DNA from: Sabulicella rubraurantiaca
GTDB taxonomy: Bacteria; Pseudomonadota; Alphaproteobacteria; Acetobacterales; Acetobacteraceae
Assembly (NCBI RefSeq): GCF_017355885.1
Contig: NZ_JAFEUU010000002.1
Span: forward strand, 124,001-188,000
Length of the DNA stretch: 64,000 nucleotides
Direction of reading: 5' to 3'
A model generated the notes under the pieces. That model was given only the letters and a program-made list of their open reading frames with translations. It was not told the origin of the DNA and ran no database searches. Made by a program: the position numbers and the translations under genes. Each line of letters begins with the position of its first letter. Position 1 is the first letter of the stretch. Positions 27,402-36,693 of the stretch are shown here, piece after piece.

Positions 27402-27806
27402 TCAATTCACCTGGCGCGGCGCTTCCGGGCTGTCGAGCGAGAAGGGCGGCACCACCACGTCGAAGGGCTCGCCCGTCGCGGTCGCGACCATGTGGTAGAG
27501 GCCGCGCATGATGCCCGAGGGCGTGGAGAGCGGCGTGCCGGAGGTGTAGGTGAAGGCCTCGCCCGGCTCCAATACCGGCTGCTCCCCTACCACGCCCTCG
27601 CCATGGACGCGCTGGGTGCGCCCTCCCGCATCGGTGATCAGCCAGGTGCGCTTGAGAAGCTGCACTGTGACGTTGGAGAGGTTGGCGATCTCGACCCGAT
27701 AGGCCCAGACCCAGCGCCCCGCGTCCGGGTCCGACTGGTCCTCCAGGTGGACGGCCCGCACGGAGACGCGGATGCCGCGCGTGGTGGCGGTGTAGGCGCC
27801 GCTCAT
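27402..27806 (-). CDS. apaG: ApaG domain protein
   Basis: This 134-residue protein has the ApaG (DUF525) fold, a fibronectin III-like beta sandwich. The conserved core is RWVWAYRVEIANLSNVTVQL followed by LLKRTWLITDAGGRTQRVHG and EGVVGEQPVLEPGEAFTYTS, then GIMRGLYHM. ApaG is linked to cobalt and magnesium homeostasis and Ap4A metabolism in enterobacteria, but its activity is unknown. The start at 27806 is set by length and by the four-base overlap (ATGA) with the stop of the LysE-family gene upstream, so the two are translationally coupled. It follows metZ and lysE on the same strand, an arrangement compatible with one transcript. Confidence 0.95.
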   Translation of the reverse strand: MSGAYTATTRGIRVSVRAVHLEDQSDPDAGRWVWAYRVEIANLSNVTVQLLKRTWLITDAGGRTQRVHGEGVVGEQPVLEPGEAFTYTSGTPLSTPSGIMRGLYHMVATATGEPFDVVVPPFSLDSPEAPRQVN

Positions 27807-28408
27807 CGCCTGAGCGCCAAGGCGAAGCCGGCGCCCACCAGAACGCCGCCCCCGGCCCGGTTGAAGCCGCGCCGCACCGAAGGCCGCCGCACGAGCGAAG
27901 AGGCCTGGCCGGCCAGCAGCGCATAGAGCAGGGCGTTGAGCGCGGCGAGCGTCACGAAGCTGACAACCAGAAGCGCCGCCTGCGAGAGGAAGGGCGCCTG
28001 CGCCGACACGAATTGCGGCACGAAGGCAACGAAGAAGGCGATGCTCTTCGGATTGAGCGCCGTCACGACGAAGGCCTGCCGGAACGCGGCCGAAGCGGCG
28101 AGCGGCGGCGTCGCCCCGGCGGAGACCGGGGCCCGCCAGAGCTTCACGCCGAGATAGACCAGATACGCCGCCCCCGCCCATTTCAGCACGGCGAAGGCCG
28201 TGGCCGAGGCGGCCAGCAACGCGCCGAGCCCGGCCAGGGAAAGCGTCATGGCGCAAAGGTCGCCCAGCGCGACGCCGGCGACGAGCGGCAGCGCGTGCCG
28301 CCGCCCCGCGCCTAGCGATTGCCCGATCACCAGCAGGATGGTCGGGCCTGGGATGGCCAGCATGATCGCCGTTGCGGCCAGGAAGGCCAGCCAGGTTTCG
28401 AGGCTCAT
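27803..28408 (-). CDS. LysE family translocator
   Basis: This 201-residue inner-membrane protein of the LysE/RhtB amino acid exporter family has about six hydrophobic helices. The signature is near the start: AIMLAIPGPTILLVIGQSLG with the conserved PGP, then GVALGDLCAMTLSLAGLGAL. The central FVVTALNPKSIAFFVAFVPQ contains the conserved NPK. Family members export lysine, arginine, homoserine, threonine or other amino acids by proton exchange. It lies 19 bp downstream of metZ and overlaps apaG. Being next to a methionine-biosynthesis gene, export of homoserine or a related intermediate is conceivable, but that is inference from position only. Confidence 0.92.
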   Translation of the reverse strand: MSLETWLAFLAATAIMLAIPGPTILLVIGQSLGAGRRHALPLVAGVALGDLCAMTLSLAGLGALLAASATAFAVLKWAGAAYLVYLGVKLWRAPVSAGATPPLAASAAFRQAFVVTALNPKSIAFFVAFVPQFVSAQAPFLSQAALLVVSFVTLAALNALLYALLAGQASSLVRRPSVRRGFNRAGGGVLVGAGFALALRR

Positions 28409-28427
28409 GCCCCTTTATAACGCGGCG

Positions 28428-29639
28428 CTATTCCGCCGCGCGAGCCTCGTGCGACGGCGCGGCCGCGTCGAGGGCCTGCGCCAAGTCCTCGATCAGGTCG
28501 GCCACGTCCTCCAGCCCCACGGAAAGGCGCACCGTCCCTTCCGTGATACCGAGGCGCGCGCGCTCCTCCTCGCCGATGCGCATGTGGGTGGTGGTCGCGG
28601 GATGCGTCACCAGCGACTTGGAATCGCCGAGGTTGTTGGACACGTCCACGAGGCGCAGCGCATCCAGGAAGCGGAAGCAGGCTTCCTTGCCGCCCCTCAC
28701 CTCGAAGGTGACGAGGGTGCCGCCACCGGACATCTGCCGCATGGCCAGGGCCTGCTGCGGGTGGTCCGGACGGAAGGGGTAGAGGACGCGCGACACCTCC
28801 AGCCGCTCCGCCAGGAAGTCGGCGACGGCGGCAGCGTTGCGGCACATCTGGTCCACGCGCAGCTTCAGCGTCTCCAGCCCCTTGAGGATGACCCAGGCGT
28901 TGAAGGGGCTGAGGGAGGGGCCGGTGTTGCGGATGAAGGGCTGCAACACCTCGTCCACCCATTTCTGGCGGCCGAGCACCGCACCGCCCAGCACCCGGCC
29001 CTGGCCGTCCATGTGCTTGGTGCAGGAATACACGACCACGTCGGCGCCGAGCTCGAAGGGCTTCTGCAGCAGCGGCGTGGCGAAGACGTTGTCCACCACC
29101 ACCAGCGCGCCGGCCGCGTGGGCCAGCTTCGACACGGCGGCGATGTCCACCATCTCCAGCATGGGGTTGGAGGGGCTTTCCAGCAGCACCATCGCCGCCG
29201 GGCGCGACAGCGCCTCCTTCCACTGCGCGAGGTCGGCGCCGTCCACGAAGACGCTCTCGATGCCGTAGCGCGGCAGCAGGGTGGAGACGATCCAGTGGCA
29301 GGAACCGAACAGGGCGCGGGAGGCCACGACGCGGTCGCCGGTCTTGAGGTGCGACAGCATCGCGGCATGGACCGCGGCCATGCCCGTCGCCGTCACGCGG
29401 CAGGCCTCGGCGCCTTCCAGCGCGGCGAGGCGGGCCTCCAGCATGGCGACAGTGGGATTGCCGAAGCGGCTGTACTGGTAGTGCGAGATCTCGCCCTTGA
29501 AGGTGGCCTCGGCCTGGGCCGCGTCATCGTAGACGAAGCCGGAGGTGAGGAAGAGCGCCTCGGCGGTCTCGGCATGGTTGGTGCGGTCAAGGCCGCCGCG
29601 CACGAGCAGCGTGGCGGGGCGGTAGGTGGATCGGGTCAT
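28428..29639 (-). CDS. metZ: O-succinylhomoserine sulfhydrylase
   Basis: This is a 403-residue PLP enzyme of the Cys/Met metabolism family. It should make homocysteine directly from O-succinylhomoserine (or O-acetylhomoserine) and sulfide in methionine synthesis. Conserved elements are QYSRFGNPTVAMLEARLAAL with the PLP-phosphate-binding Tyr and Arg, DNVFATPLLQKPFELGAD, and the Schiff-base Lys208 in YSCTKHMDGQGRVLGG. The C-terminal LVTHPATTTHMRIGEEERAR and RLSVGLEDVADLIEDL are standard. GAGGTG nine bases upstream supports ATG 29639. A SAM-II riboswitch in the leader predicts repression when S-adenosylmethionine is abundant. MetZ fits the family better than MetB (cystathionine gamma-synthase) by the QYSR and KHMDGQGR blocks. 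Confidence 0.94.
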   Translation of the reverse strand: MTRSTYRPATLLVRGGLDRTNHAETAEALFLTSGFVYDDAAQAEATFKGEISHYQYSRFGNPTVAMLEARLAALEGAEACRVTATGMAAVHAAMLSHLKTGDRVVASRALFGSCHWIVSTLLPRYGIESVFVDGADLAQWKEALSRPAAMVLLESPSNPMLEMVDIAAVSKLAHAAGALVVVDNVFATPLLQKPFELGADVVVYSCTKHMDGQGRVLGGAVLGRQKWVDEVLQPFIRNTGPSLSPFNAWVILKGLETLKLRVDQMCRNAAAVADFLAERLEVSRVLYPFRPDHPQQALAMRQMSGGGTLVTFEVRGGKEACFRFLDALRLVDVSNNLGDSKSLVTHPATTTHMRIGEEERARLGITEGTVRLSVGLEDVADLIEDLAQALDAAAPSHEARAAE

Positions 29640-29687
29640 GGGTTCGTCACCTCATGCGGAACAAAGGCGTCCGGCACCGTGGGACGG

Positions 29688-29788
29688 CGGGCCGTTTAGC
29701 GCGCTTCTTTTCCGCCGGCCCCTGGAAGGGGATGGGCGGCCTGGCTCCAGGACCTCGCCGCAAGCTGGCCGGACAAATCGCGAGGGCG
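29688..29788 (-). promoter_or_regulatory. SAM-II riboswitch in the metZ leader
   Basis: On the minus strand the conserved SAM-II order is present. P1 is CCTCGC / GCGAGG (29780-29785 with 29753-29758). GATTTG (29774-29779) follows the 5' arm. CCGGCC and CTTGC (29760-29764) lie in the loop. AAAAGAAG and then GCTAAA (29695-29700) occur on the 3' side, followed by GGCC that can form the pseudoknot with the loop GGCC. The stretch between P1 and GCTAAA is longer than in the classical Agrobacterium element and holds two extra short GC hairpins. The location upstream of metZ is typical of alphaproteobacterial SAM-II. Confidence 0.85.
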
Positions 29789-29849
29789 GAGGAGGAGTAA
29801 CGCCGGCGGGCGCGCGGCGTCAATCGCGCCACCGGACATCATGCAGAGA

Positions 29850-29867
29850 CATAAAGACATGTTTATG
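29850..29867. promoter_or_regulatory. ahcY: Palindromic operator upstream of ahcY
   Basis: CATAAAGACATGTTTATG is an inverted repeat (CATAAA / TTTATG with six bases between) in an otherwise GC-rich gap, 69 bp before the ahcY start. From memory it resembles the ATAAAG...CTTTAT sites proposed for ArsR-family SahR/SamR regulators of S-adenosylhomocysteine recycling. No such regulator is in the window. Confidence 0.5.
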
Positions 29868-29935
29868 CCTCTAGGCAGACTCGGCGGGGGCTGGTAAATC
29901 CGCCGCGATCCCGCATCGCTGAAGGATGAACGCCC

Positions 29936-31339
29936 ATGCCGGTGGCTGCCGATTACGTCGTGAAGGACCTCTCCCTGGCCGATTGGGGCCGCAAGGAGAT
30001 CAACATGGCCGAGGACGAGATGCCCGGCCTGATGGCCACCCGCGCCGAATACGGCAAGCAGCAGCCGCTGAAGGGCGCGCGAGTCGCCGGCTGCCTTCAC
30101 ATGACCATCCAGACCGCCGTGCTGATCGAGACGCTGGTGGCGCTGGGCGCCGATGTGCGCTGGTCCTCCTGCAACATCTTCTCCACCCAGGACCACGCGG
30201 CCGCCGCCATCGCCGCGGCGGGCGTTCCCGTCTTCGCCAAGAAGGGCGAGACGCTGGAGGAGTACTGGGAGTACGTGCGCAAGACGCTCGAGTGGGGCGA
30301 TGGCGGCACGCCCAACATGCTGCTGGACGATGGCGGCGACATGACGCTCCTCGTCCATTACGGGCTGCGCGCCGAGCAGGGCGACACCGCCTTCCTCGAC
30401 AAGGCGACCAACGAGGAGGAGACGGTGTTCTTCGCCCTCATCAAGCGCATTCTGGCCGAGAAGAAGGGCTGGTTCGCGGAGCTGGCGAAGAACATCAAGG
30501 GCGTCTCCGAGGAGACGACGACGGGCGTTCACCGCCTGTATTCCATGGCGAAGGAGGGCAAGCTGCTCTTCCCCGCCATCAACGTGAATGACAGCGTCAC
30601 CAAGTCGAAGTTCGACAACCTCTACGGTTGCCGCGAGTCGCTGGTGGACGCTATCCGCCGCGGCACGGACGTGATGATGGCGGGCAAGATCGCGATGGTC
30701 TGCGGCTTCGGCGACGTGGGCAAGGGTTCCGCTGCCTCGCTGCGCAACGCCGGCTGCCGCGTGATGGTGAGCGAGGTGGATCCGATCTGCGCGCTCCAGG
30801 CCGCGATGGAGGGCTACGAGGTCGTCACCATGGAGCAGGCCGCGCCGCGCGCGGACATCTTCGTGACGGCGACGGGCAATGTGGACGTGATCACCGCCGA
30901 CCACATGCGCGCGATGAAGCACCGCGCCATCGTCTGCAACATCGGTCACTTCGACAGCGAGATCCAGGTCGCGGCGCTGCGCAACTACAAGTGGGACAAC
31001 GTGAAGCCGCAGGTGGACGAGATCGAGTTCCCCGACGGCAAGCGCATCATCCTGCTCTCCGAGGGCCGCCTGGTGAATCTGGGCAATGCGACGGGGCACC
31101 CTTCCTTCGTGATGTCCGCCTCCTTCACCAACCAGACGCTGGCGCAGATCGAGCTTTGGACGCGCACGTCCCAGTACGACAAGAAGGTCTACGTGCTGCC
31201 GAAGCACCTGGACGAGAAGGTGGCGAGCCTGCACCTCGAGAAGGTGGGCGCGAGCCTGACCAAGCTGCGGCCGGAGCAGGCGAGCTATATCGGCGTCTCG
31301 CCGCAGGGTCCGTTCAAGGCCGAGGCCTACCGCTACTGA
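29936..31339 (+). CDS. ahcY: Adenosylhomocysteinase
   Basis: This 467-residue NAD-dependent enzyme hydrolyses S-adenosylhomocysteine to adenosine and homocysteine, clearing the product inhibitor of methyltransferases. Substrate-domain signatures are [20 protein letters not shown] and [20 protein letters not shown]. The catalytic Lys and Asp are in [20 protein letters not shown]. The NAD-binding Rossmann loop is [20 protein letters not shown], and the extreme C-terminus ends in KAEAYRY as in the family. GAAGGA nine bases before ATG 29936 supports the start. It is divergent from metZ; the two genes supply and recycle homocysteine. A GC hairpin just after the stop is the likely terminator. A palindrome upstream suggests repressor control distinct from the SAM-II riboswitch on the other strand. 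Confidence 0.98.
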   Translation: MPVAADYVVKDLSLADWGRKEINMAEDEMPGLMATRAEYGKQQPLKGARVAGCLHMTIQTAVLIETLVALGADVRWSSCNIFSTQDHAAAAIAAAGVPVFAKKGETLEEYWEYVRKTLEWGDGGTPNMLLDDGGDMTLLVHYGLRAEQGDTAFLDKATNEEETVFFALIKRILAEKKGWFAELAKNIKGVSEETTTGVHRLYSMAKEGKLLFPAINVNDSVTKSKFDNLYGCRESLVDAIRRGTDVMMAGKIAMVCGFGDVGKGSAASLRNAGCRVMVSEVDPICALQAAMEGYEVVTMEQAAPRADIFVTATGNVDVITADHMRAMKHRAIVCNIGHFDSEIQVAALRNYKWDNVKPQVDEIEFPDGKRIILLSEGRLVNLGNATGHPSFVMSASFTNQTLAQIELWTRTSQYDKKVYVLPKHLDEKVASLHLEKVGASLTKLRPEQASYIGVSPQGPFKAEAYRY

Positions 31340-31995
31340 GGCGGCATGGAGGGGGCGGCTGCGCCCCCTCCCCTTTCGTAGATGCGGCGGAGGCGTTCTT
31401 CGCCCACCCCCGAGAACCACAATCCCAGCACCAAGAGGTTGCGCGAGGAACGGCGCAGGTAGCCGTCGCGCCGCCAGCGCGCCGCGCTGGTGATGGCTTC
31501 CGCGTCCAGGGCACGCAGACGGGCGCGGCCCAGGCGCTGCACGAGATCCACATCCTCCATCAGGGGCAGCGGGCGGAACCCGCCCACCGCCTCGTAGAGC
31601 GCGCGCGGGATGAGCAGGCCCTGGTCGCCATAGGGCAGCGCGAAGAGGCGGCAGCGCCATGCCACCGCCCGTTCCAGGCGCCGCGCTGCCGCTGACATGT
31701 CGTCCAGGGCGAAGCGGAAATACCCCGCTGCCTTGCCATCCCTCAGCGCCGCTTCCGCTACCGCGCGCCAGCCCTCTTCAAGCCGCGTGTCGGCATGCAG
31801 GAAGAGCAGCCAGTCGCCGCGCCCCGCCTCGGCCCCTGCGCGAAGCTGCGCGCCGCGCCCACGTGGGGCATGAACGGACCGGAAGCGCGGATGCGGCGCC
31901 GCGCCGTGTGGCAGGGCTAGTACCACCTCCTCCACGCCTTTGGGCGGCGCAACGGAAGCGGCGTCCAGGCAGGGGATGACGGCACTTATGTTCAT
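31333..31995 (-). CDS. Family 2 glycosyltransferase of the TIGR04283 (arsenosugar-associated) type
   Basis: This 220-residue GT-A fold protein has the short length of the TIGR04283 subfamily. Key segments are [13 protein letters not shown] at the start, [20 protein letters not shown] followed by [12 protein letters not shown] (the DxD-like HADTR), [19 protein letters not shown], and [20 protein letters not shown]. Members are often annotated as arsenosugar biosynthesis glycosyltransferases because of linkage to arsS or arsM in cyanobacteria, but here no arsenic genes are adjacent, so a general sugar-transfer role is equally likely. No signal peptide; cytoplasmic. Its 3' end overlaps the end of ahcY by 7 bp. 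A GTTC-N7-GTTC box overlaps its start codon. Confidence 0.85.
   Translation of the reverse strand: MNISAVIPCLDAASVAPPKGVEEVVLALPHGAAPHPRFRSVHAPRGRGAQLRAGAEAGRGDWLLFLHADTRLEEGWRAVAEAALRDGKAAGYFRFALDDMSAAARRLERAVAWRCRLFALPYGDQGLLIPRALYEAVGGFRPLPLMEDVDLVQRLGRARLRALDAEAITSAARWRRDGYLRRSSRNLLVLGLWFSGVGEERLRRIYERGGGAAAPSMPPQ
31348..31371 (+). terminator. Terminator hairpin after ahcY
   Basis: A 10-bp stem (GGAGGGGGCG / CGCCCCCTCC) with a 4-base loop lies 8 bp after the ahcY stop, within the 3' coding end of the convergent glycosyltransferase, and is followed by CCTTTCG. The same arms recur at 41636-41658. Confidence 0.65.
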
Positions 31996-32004
31996 CTTTT
32001 GTTC
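31990..32004. promoter_or_regulatory. Possible LexA (SOS) box, GTTC-N7-GTTC
   Basis: GTTCATCTTTTGTTC matches the alphaproteobacterial direct-repeat SOS box exactly. It overlaps the start codon of the minus-strand glycosyltransferase and stands 57 bp upstream of the radical SAM gene, with TTGACC close by as a possible -35. By base composition about one such match is expected by chance in a window this size, so position in the promoter gap is the main support. Confidence 0.4.
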
Positions 32005-32060
32005 TTGACCGTTCCGGGTCGGACCCTCATGCTCCGCATGGATTCTTTGGAGAACAGGCC

Positions 32061-33158
32061 ATGCCCGATGGTGGCGGGTTTTCCCCCTCCGCGAAAGCGG
32101 CGGCGAAGGGACGCGGCGCCCTGTCCAACCCGGACAACCGCTTCGAGGTGGAGGCGCGCGAAGCCTTCGACGATGGCTGGGGCAGCCTCACGGAGGACAT
32201 GCCGGCGCTGCGCACCACCTTGACGCGCGAGGCGTCTCGCAAGGCCATGACCTTCAACGACAGCCCCGATCTGTTCTTCGACCGCTCGCTCAATCCATAT
32301 CGCGGCTGCGAGCATGGCTGCGTCTATTGCTTTGCCCGGCCCTCCCACGCCTATCTCGGCCTGTCGCCCGGGCTCGATTTCGAGACGAAGCTGCTGTTCA
32401 AGCCGGATATGCCGCAGCTGCTGGAGAAGGAGGTGTCGCGGCCCGGCTACGTGCCGCGCACCGTCACGCTGGGCGCCAACACCGACCCCTACCAACCGGT
32501 GGAGCGCAAGCTGACCCTGACGCGGCAGTTGCTGGAGGTGCTGGAGCGCTTCGGCCATCCGGTCGGCATCGTCACCAAGTCAGCCGGGGTGCTGCGCGAC
32601 CTCGACATCCTTTCTCGGATGGCGAAGCGCAACCTCGTGCGGGTCTATCTCTCGATCACGACGTTGGATGCGCGCCTGGCGCGCGCCATGGAGCCGCGCG
32701 CCGCCAGCCCGGTTCGCCGGCTGCACGCCCTGCGCGCCCTGTCCGGGGCCGGCGTGCCGACCGCCGTGCTGGCCGCGCCGATGATCCCCGGGCTGAACGA
32801 CGCGGAGCTGGAGCGCATCCTGCAAGCCGCGCGCGATGCCGGGGCGCGCAGCGCCGGCTACGTGCTGCTGCGCCTGCCGCACGAGCTGCGGCAGATCTTC
32901 GACGAATGGCTCGCCGAGCATTACCCGGACCGTGCCGCGCGCGTGCTGGCGCTGGTGCGGCAGACGCGCGGCGGCACGCTCTATGACTCGCGCTGGGGTC
33001 AGCGCCAGACCGGCGCCGGCCCCTATGCCGATCTGCTGCGGCAGCGCTTCCACGTCGCGGCCTCGCGGCTCGGCCTGCTGCCGCGCGAGGCCCACGCACC
33101 CCTGGATTGCGGCGCCTTCAACGGCCGCGCGATGGAGCGGCAGGGCGTTCTCCTGTAA
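32061..33158 (+). CDS. PA0069-family radical SAM protein
   Basis: This is a 365-residue radical SAM enzyme of the PA0069 family (distantly related to spore photoproduct lyase, SplB). The iron-sulfur cluster ligands are Cys83, Cys87 and Cys90 in RGCEHGCVYCFARPSH. Other family blocks are TFNDSPDLFFDRSLNPYRGC, TLGANTDPYQPVERKLTLTR, SITTLDARLARAMEPRAASP and PMIPGLNDAELERILQAARD. The C-terminus includes GQRQTGAGPYADLLRQRF. Substrate is unknown; a DNA-repair-related role is sometimes suggested because of the SplB similarity, and the SOS-like box upstream would agree with that. It is followed after 9 bp by rnhB and ccrM, so the three genes may share a transcript joining nucleic-acid maintenance functions. 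Confidence 0.92.
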   Translation: MPDGGGFSPSAKAAAKGRGALSNPDNRFEVEAREAFDDGWGSLTEDMPALRTTLTREASRKAMTFNDSPDLFFDRSLNPYRGCEHGCVYCFARPSHAYLGLSPGLDFETKLLFKPDMPQLLEKEVSRPGYVPRTVTLGANTDPYQPVERKLTLTRQLLEVLERFGHPVGIVTKSAGVLRDLDILSRMAKRNLVRVYLSITTLDARLARAMEPRAASPVRRLHALRALSGAGVPTAVLAAPMIPGLNDAELERILQAARDAGARSAGYVLLRLPHELRQIFDEWLAEHYPDRAARVLALVRQTRGGTLYDSRWGQRQTGAGPYADLLRQRFHVAASRLGLLPREAHAPLDCGAFNGRAMERQGVLL

Positions 33159-33167
33159 TTTCGGTTC

Positions 33168-34897
<1,730 letters not shown>

Positions 34898-34900
34898 GCC

Positions 34901-35341
34901 CTAGAGCGCCTTGTCGTAGGTAATCCACCAGGTGCGCGTCGCCACGCGGTCATAGACGCCGCGGCCCCGGTAATTGTCGTCCGCCGTGATCCAGCGGATG
35001 ACGTTCCAGCCCTTCTCTCGCCCGATCTTTGCCAGGTGCTCGATCAGCGCATCGGCGACGCGGCCGCCGCGATGCGTGGGGTCCACGAAGAGGTCGTCCA
35101 GGAAGCCGCCATAGATGGCGCGCAGGGGCCGCGCGAAGGGGCGGTAATGCGCGAGGCCAATGGCGCGGCCCGCCTCGTCCTCCGCCACCACCGCCTTCAC
35201 CTCATGCGCCGGATCGTTGATCCAGTTCCAGACTGTGGCGCGCATCTCGGGCGTCTGCTCGACCTTGTAGAAGGCGGCATAGCCGGCATAGAGCCGCTCC
35301 CAATCCTCGCGGTGCCGGGCTTCGGGTGGGATGATCTTCAT
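34901..35341 (-). CDS. GNAT family N-acetyltransferase
   Basis: This 146-residue acetyl-CoA-dependent acyltransferase has a GNAT fold. The core is IGLAHYRPFARPLRAIYGGF, then LDDLFVDPTHRGGRVADALI (beta 4 and the acetyl-CoA pyrophosphate-binding turn, here with RGGRVAD in place of the usual R-G-x-G-x-G/A), and EHLAKIGREKGWNVIRWITA with DDNYRGRGVYDRVATRTWW at the end. This C-terminal DN..A..YDR pattern is typical of small diamine or amino-acid acetyltransferases. It converges on ccrM with 3 bp between the stops. The acceptor substrate is unknown. Confidence 0.9.
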   Translation of the reverse strand: MKIIPPEARHREDWERLYAGYAAFYKVEQTPEMRATVWNWINDPAHEVKAVVAEDEAGRAIGLAHYRPFARPLRAIYGGFLDDLFVDPTHRGGRVADALIEHLAKIGREKGWNVIRWITADDNYRGRGVYDRVATRTWWITYDKAL

Positions 35342-35404
35342 GGTGGCAGCGAACCGCCTCGAAGCGCCGCGCGCAAGAGGGCAAGGGGAACGGCGCCGCG
35401 AAGC

Positions 35405-36139
35405 TCACGCGAGGCCGAGCACGTCCTTCATGCTGTAGAGGCCCGGCGGACGGCCCTTGGCCCAGAAGGCGGCCCGTACCGCGCCCGTGGCATAGGCGCG
35501 CCGGTCGAAGGAGCGGTGGGTCAGGCTGATCTGCTCCGAGGCAGCCGCGAAGAGCAGCGTGTGCTCGCCCACCACCTGCCCGCCGCGCAGCGCGGCGAAG
35601 CCGATCGTGCCGGTGCCGCGCGGGCCGGTATGGCCGTCACGGCCGGACTCACGTCCCGCCTCCTCCAGCGTCGTGCCGCGCCCCTGAGCCACGGCGCGGC
35701 CCAGCGCGATCGCCGTGCCGCTCGGCGCGTCCACCTTCTGGCGGTGGTGCATCTCCACGATCTCGGCATCGTATTGCGCGGCGGGCAGGGCGGCGCCGAG
35801 CTTCTCGGCAATGGCGAGGACGAGGTTCACGCCGGTCGCGAAATTCGCCGCATAGACGATGGCGACGCGCTGCGCCGCCTCCGCCACCGCCGCTTCCTGC
35901 GCGGCGTCGAGGCCCGACGAGCCGAGGATGAGCGGCACGCCCGTCTCCGCCGCCAGTGCGGCGTGCTCCGCGGCGGTGGAGGCATGGGTGAAGTCGATCA
36001 CCGCGTCGCTGCCCATAAACAGGCGGCGCGGGTCGTCGCCGCGCCGCGTGCCGGCGGCCAGTGCCGCACCGGACGCCGCCACTTCCTCCTCCAGGAGGCG
36101 GCCCATGCGCCCGCCAATTCCCGCGATGCCGATCCTCAT
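35405..36139 (-). CDS. dapB: 4-hydroxy-tetrahydrodipicolinate reductase
   Basis: This 244-residue NAD(P)H-dependent reductase works in the diaminopimelate/lysine pathway, making tetrahydrodipicolinate for lysine and peptidoglycan. The nucleotide-binding loop is RIGIAGIGGRMGRLLEEEVA. The substrate-binding signature is EIVEMHHRQKVDAPSGTAIA with the catalytic His pair and Lys. GLDAAQEAAV and YAANFATGVNLVLAIAEKLG are also typical. Length is slightly short of the usual 265-270 residues, with a compact central region. It is 63 bp upstream of the GNAT gene on the same strand and divergent from the PRC-barrel gene. In many alphaproteobacteria dapB follows dnaJ, matching the local gene order. Confidence 0.96.
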   Translation of the reverse strand: MRIGIAGIGGRMGRLLEEEVAASGAALAAGTRRGDDPRRLFMGSDAVIDFTHASTAAEHAALAAETGVPLILGSSGLDAAQEAAVAEAAQRVAIVYAANFATGVNLVLAIAEKLGAALPAAQYDAEIVEMHHRQKVDAPSGTAIALGRAVAQGRGTTLEEAGRESGRDGHTGPRGTGTIGFAALRGGQVVGEHTLLFAAASEQISLTHRSFDRRAYATGAVRAAFWAKGRPPGLYSMKDVLGLA

Positions 36140-36215
36140 GCGCCTCTCCCCTGGCCTGCCAGGCGGTCATGCACCTTGGCGCAACCCCTGCCAAGCGCCG
36201 CCCGTTTTCTCCGGC

Positions 36216-36590
36216 ATGGAAGCGAAACCCACCACCGAGGACCTGACCGAAGGCACGGACGGCCCGATGATCGCGGCGGCCAAGGTGGCCGGCACGCTGG
36301 TCTATGGTCCGGATGGGGAGGAGATCGGCCGCGTCGTGGACGTGATGATCCGGAAGCGCTCGGGTCAGGTCGCCTACGCGGTGATCGAGTTCGGCGGCTT
36401 CCTGGGCATCGGGACGCGCCAATACGCCCTGCCCTGGCAGGTCCTCACCTATGACACGCGGCTGGAAGGCTATGTCGTGCCGAACCTGACGCGGCACCGG
36501 CTGGAACAGGCGCCGGTCCACGACCCGATGGACCGGCGTTCCTATGCCAGCGCCGACGTGTTCTGGGGCGGCGGCGCCATCCCGTCCTGA
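36216..36590 (+). CDS. PRC-barrel domain protein
   Basis: This is a 124-residue protein made almost wholly of one PRC-barrel beta domain. The first strands read VAGTLVYGPDGEEIGRVVDV, then MIRKRSGQVAYAVIEFGGFL, GIGTRQYALPWQVLTYDTRL, and EGYVVPNLTRHRLEQAP. PRC barrels occur in photosynthetic reaction centre H subunits and the RimM rRNA-processing factor; free-standing small versions like this are common in alphaproteobacteria, often stress-related, with unknown ligand. ATG 36216 is chosen because the frame upstream is only antisense to dapB. It converges on dnaJ; two hairpins fill the gap. Confidence 0.88.
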   Translation: MEAKPTTEDLTEGTDGPMIAAAKVAGTLVYGPDGEEIGRVVDVMIRKRSGQVAYAVIEFGGFLGIGTRQYALPWQVLTYDTRLEGYVVPNLTRHRLEQAPVHDPMDRRSYASADVFWGGGAIPS

Positions 36591-36591
36591 A

Positions 36592-36635
36592 GCATTTTCA
36601 AGCCAGGCGGATCTGCTTGGCGGCTCGGAAAATGC
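36592..36635. repeat. Palindromic element between the PRC-barrel gene and dnaJ
   Basis: Outer arms GCATTTTC (36592-36599) and GAAAATGC (36628-36635) enclose inner arms GCCAGGCG and TGCTTGGC that pair with two wobbles. The composition resembles a short palindromic intergenic repeat or a bidirectional terminator, since the T-rich and A-rich arms could act as tails in either direction. Confidence 0.5.
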
Positions 36636-36653
36636 GTCCCGAGAACTGGCAGG

Positions 36654-36687
36654 TCCGTTTCGCCGCATCCGGGCGCGGCGAAACGGA
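36654..36687 (-). terminator. Terminator hairpin downstream of dnaJ
   Basis: A perfect 12-bp stem (TCCGTTTCGCCG / CGGCGAAACGGA) with a 10-base loop ends 7 bp after the dnaJ stop on the minus strand. No uridine tract follows, but stem length supports termination or 3' end protection. Confidence 0.65.
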
Positions 36688-36693
36688 ACGGGA

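Noticed and set aside
29868-29935. SAH riboswitch (ahcY RNA motif) in front of ahcY
   Set aside because: The conserved CCGAGG and GCGCTGC core and the paired downstream segments were not found; the palindromic operator is a better explanation for control.
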